Positions 31,711 to 32,818 of a stretch of 32,818 nucleotides of DNA are shown here, one piece after another (position 1 is the stretch's first letter; the number at the start of each line of letters is the position of its first letter). The translations under genes were made by a program, and so were the position numbers. A model generated the notes under the pieces. It did no database searches. It saw only the letters and a list, made by a program, of their open reading frames with translations, and was not told the origin of the DNA. This stretch comes from Gammaproteobacteria bacterium (lineage in GTDB: Bacteria > Pseudomonadota > Gammaproteobacteria > QNFN01). The DNA lies in contig JAACFL010000002.1 of NCBI GenBank assembly GCA_009937385.1, positions 1 to 32,818 on the forward strand, in the 5' to 3' direction.

Positions 31711-32718
31711 ATGAACCGAACACACCCCCAGGTCTCCATACTGATGCCGGTCCGCGACGGCGGAGAGCACCTGCGCACTGCGGTCGACAGCATTCTCGGG
31801 CAGACCCTCGACGACATTGAACTGGTGTTGGTTGACGACGGATCCCGAGACGACGCGATCGCGCATCTCGATGCGATCGATGACGACCGGCTGCAGCGCT
31901 TCGCCAACCCGGGGCAAGGGATCGTCAGCGCGCTCAATTACGCGGCGTTCATGGCGCGTGGCGACTACATCGCGCGCATGGATTCCGACGACGTGGCGTT
32001 TCCCGAGCGCCTCGAGCGCCAGGTCGAACTCCTCGAGCGCGAGCCCGGCGTGGGCATCGTCGGCGCGGAGGTCGAGATCTTCGCCGAGGATGGCGTGGGG
32101 GAGGGGTATCGCCGCTACGAGCAGTGGGTCAATGGCCTGCGGTCGCCGGCGGACATCGCGCGCGAGATCTTCGTCGAAAGCCCGATTCCACATCCGACAG
32201 CGATGCTCTCGAGCCGACTGTTCAGGGCCCTCGGCGGGTATCGCGAAGTGGCCTGGGCCGAGGATTACGATCTCTGGCTTCGCGCCCACCTGCAGGGTGT
32301 GGGCATGGCCAAGCCGGACGGGGTGCTGCTGCAGTGGCGTGATCGTGAAGGGCGCCTGTCCCGGGCCGACAGCAGGTACACCGTCGAGCGCTTCCTGGAC
32401 GCCAAGGCGCACTACCTGGCCCGGTCACGACTGCGTAACAGGGCGGCCGTGATCTGGGGCGCCGCGCCGACCGGAGCACGCCTGCATGACGCGCTGGCAC
32501 GCGAGGGGGTCACCACGTCGGCATTCATCGATATCGACCCCAAGAAGATCGGGGGCCGCAAGCGTGGCTGCCCGGTGTTGCCGGCCGAGGCGGCTGCCGA
32601 GGTGGCGCCGGCGCTGATCATCGGCGCGGTGGGCTCGCGGGGTGCGCGGGCCAGCATCCGCACCGAGCTCGACGGTCACGGCATGGTGGAGGGTGAGGAT
32701 TACCTGTTCGCAGCGTGA
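31711..32718 (+). CDS. Family 2 glycosyltransferase with C-terminal Rossmann-like domain
   Basis: 335 residues. The GT-A fold comes first: VSILMPVRDGGEHLRTAVDS, LVLVDDGSRDD, the metal-binding ARMDSDDVAFPERL and AEDYDLWLRAHLQG. Residues about 245-335 are a separate nucleotide-binding-like domain: AAVIWGAAPTGARLHDALAR, then AFIDIDPKKIGGRKRGCPVL and ALIIGAVGSRGARASIR, a pattern like the C-terminal domain of sugar methyltransferases and PglD-like proteins. It probably adds a sugar to an envelope glycan; donor and acceptor are unknown. Confidence 0.88.
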   Translation: MNRTHPQVSILMPVRDGGEHLRTAVDSILGQTLDDIELVLVDDGSRDDAIAHLDAIDDDRLQRFANPGQGIVSALNYAAFMARGDYIARMDSDDVAFPERLERQVELLEREPGVGIVGAEVEIFAEDGVGEGYRRYEQWVNGLRSPADIAREIFVESPIPHPTAMLSSRLFRALGGYREVAWAEDYDLWLRAHLQGVGMAKPDGVLLQWRDREGRLSRADSRYTVERFLDAKAHYLARSRLRNRAAVIWGAAPTGARLHDALAREGVTTSAFIDIDPKKIGGRKRGCPVLPAEAAAEVAPALIIGAVGSRGARASIRTELDGHGMVEGEDYLFAA

Positions 32719-32818
32719 TTTCGGTTCACTCACGTGGACAGTTAGACAGTTAGGCGTCCCTGGCTCCGCAGACGTATGTGAAATATATAAATAACATTAG
32801 TTAATTAAAGTAACACAC
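32719..32818. other. AT-rich non-coding end of the window with short direct repeat
   Basis: The last 100 bases hold no gene. GACAGTTAGACAGTTAG is a direct repeat of an 8-base unit (about 32738-32754), and the final 45 bases are strongly A+T-rich against the surrounding GC-rich DNA. The function is unknown; it may be a promoter for a gene past the right edge. Confidence 0.5.

Noticed and set aside
1-32818. CRISPR arrays, tRNA/rRNA genes, transposases, toxin-antitoxin or restriction genes
   Set aside because: I saw no repeat-spacer pattern, no cloverleaf or rRNA sequence, and no matching protein motifs in any ORF.

Overview
This is a GC-rich chromosomal window with no tRNA, rRNA, CRISPR array, insertion sequence or prophage that I could see. 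The surE-pcm-yqaA-nlpD-rpoS block is a gammaproteobacterial signature. A putative sulfate exporter, a double TusA protein, a secreted rhodanese and a DUF2892 protein hint at a sulfur-metabolising lineage (Chromatiales-like), but the lineage is inference, not proof.

Layout. (1) 1-2093, minus strand: ECF sigma factor, its membrane anti-sigma factor, and then the cut-off start of a YeiH-type exporter that has an ECF-style promoter (GGAAT-N17-CGTT) in front of it. (2) 2192-2701, minus: Smr-domain protein. (3) 2817-6745, plus: surE, pcm, yqaA, nlpD and rpoS, closely packed, followed by a REP-like inverted doublet. (4) 6900-7271, minus: Mth938-domain protein, divergent from alaC-hom-thrC-recJ (7394-12774, amino acid synthesis from alanine/aspartate families plus DNA repair) and a NYN nuclease-like protein with a cold-shock-like C-terminal part. 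(5) 13844-15864, minus: two tandem duplicated AraC-type regulators; divergent from three short unrecognised ORFs and a secreted Sel1 protein (16026-17427). (6) 17533-23290, minus: a signalling cluster: a GAF/GGDEF membrane protein, a PhnD-like/GGDEF/EAL protein, a lone AsnC-type ligand-binding domain, a very small lipoprotein and a secreted rhodanese. Both GGDEF motifs are broken, while the EAL domain keeps its key residues. (7) 23425-27571, minus: agmatine deiminase, N-carbamoylputrescine amidase, a divergent type I-beta DAHP synthase, a Crp/Fnr regulator and a DUF2892 membrane protein. The first four overlap or nearly touch, which suggests a putrescine-making operon with an aromatic-pathway-like enzyme inside it. 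(8) 27633-32718: a small secreted protein, the two-domain TusA protein, a membrane-anchored Sel1 protein, an alpha/beta hydrolase, a CitE-like lyase, a 60-residue membrane protein and a glycosyltransferase fused to a Rossmann-like tail.

The genes most worth following up are the c-di-GMP pair with two dead GGDEF domains, the DAHP-synthase variant in the agmatine operon, the fused double TusA, the NYN/cold-shock fusion, and the sigma factor with its candidate exporter target. No single unmistakable new defence or mobile system is visible. Coordinates come from the ORF track, with starts moved where ribosome-binding sites or family length favoured another codon; all functional calls are from motif recognition by eye, with no database search.
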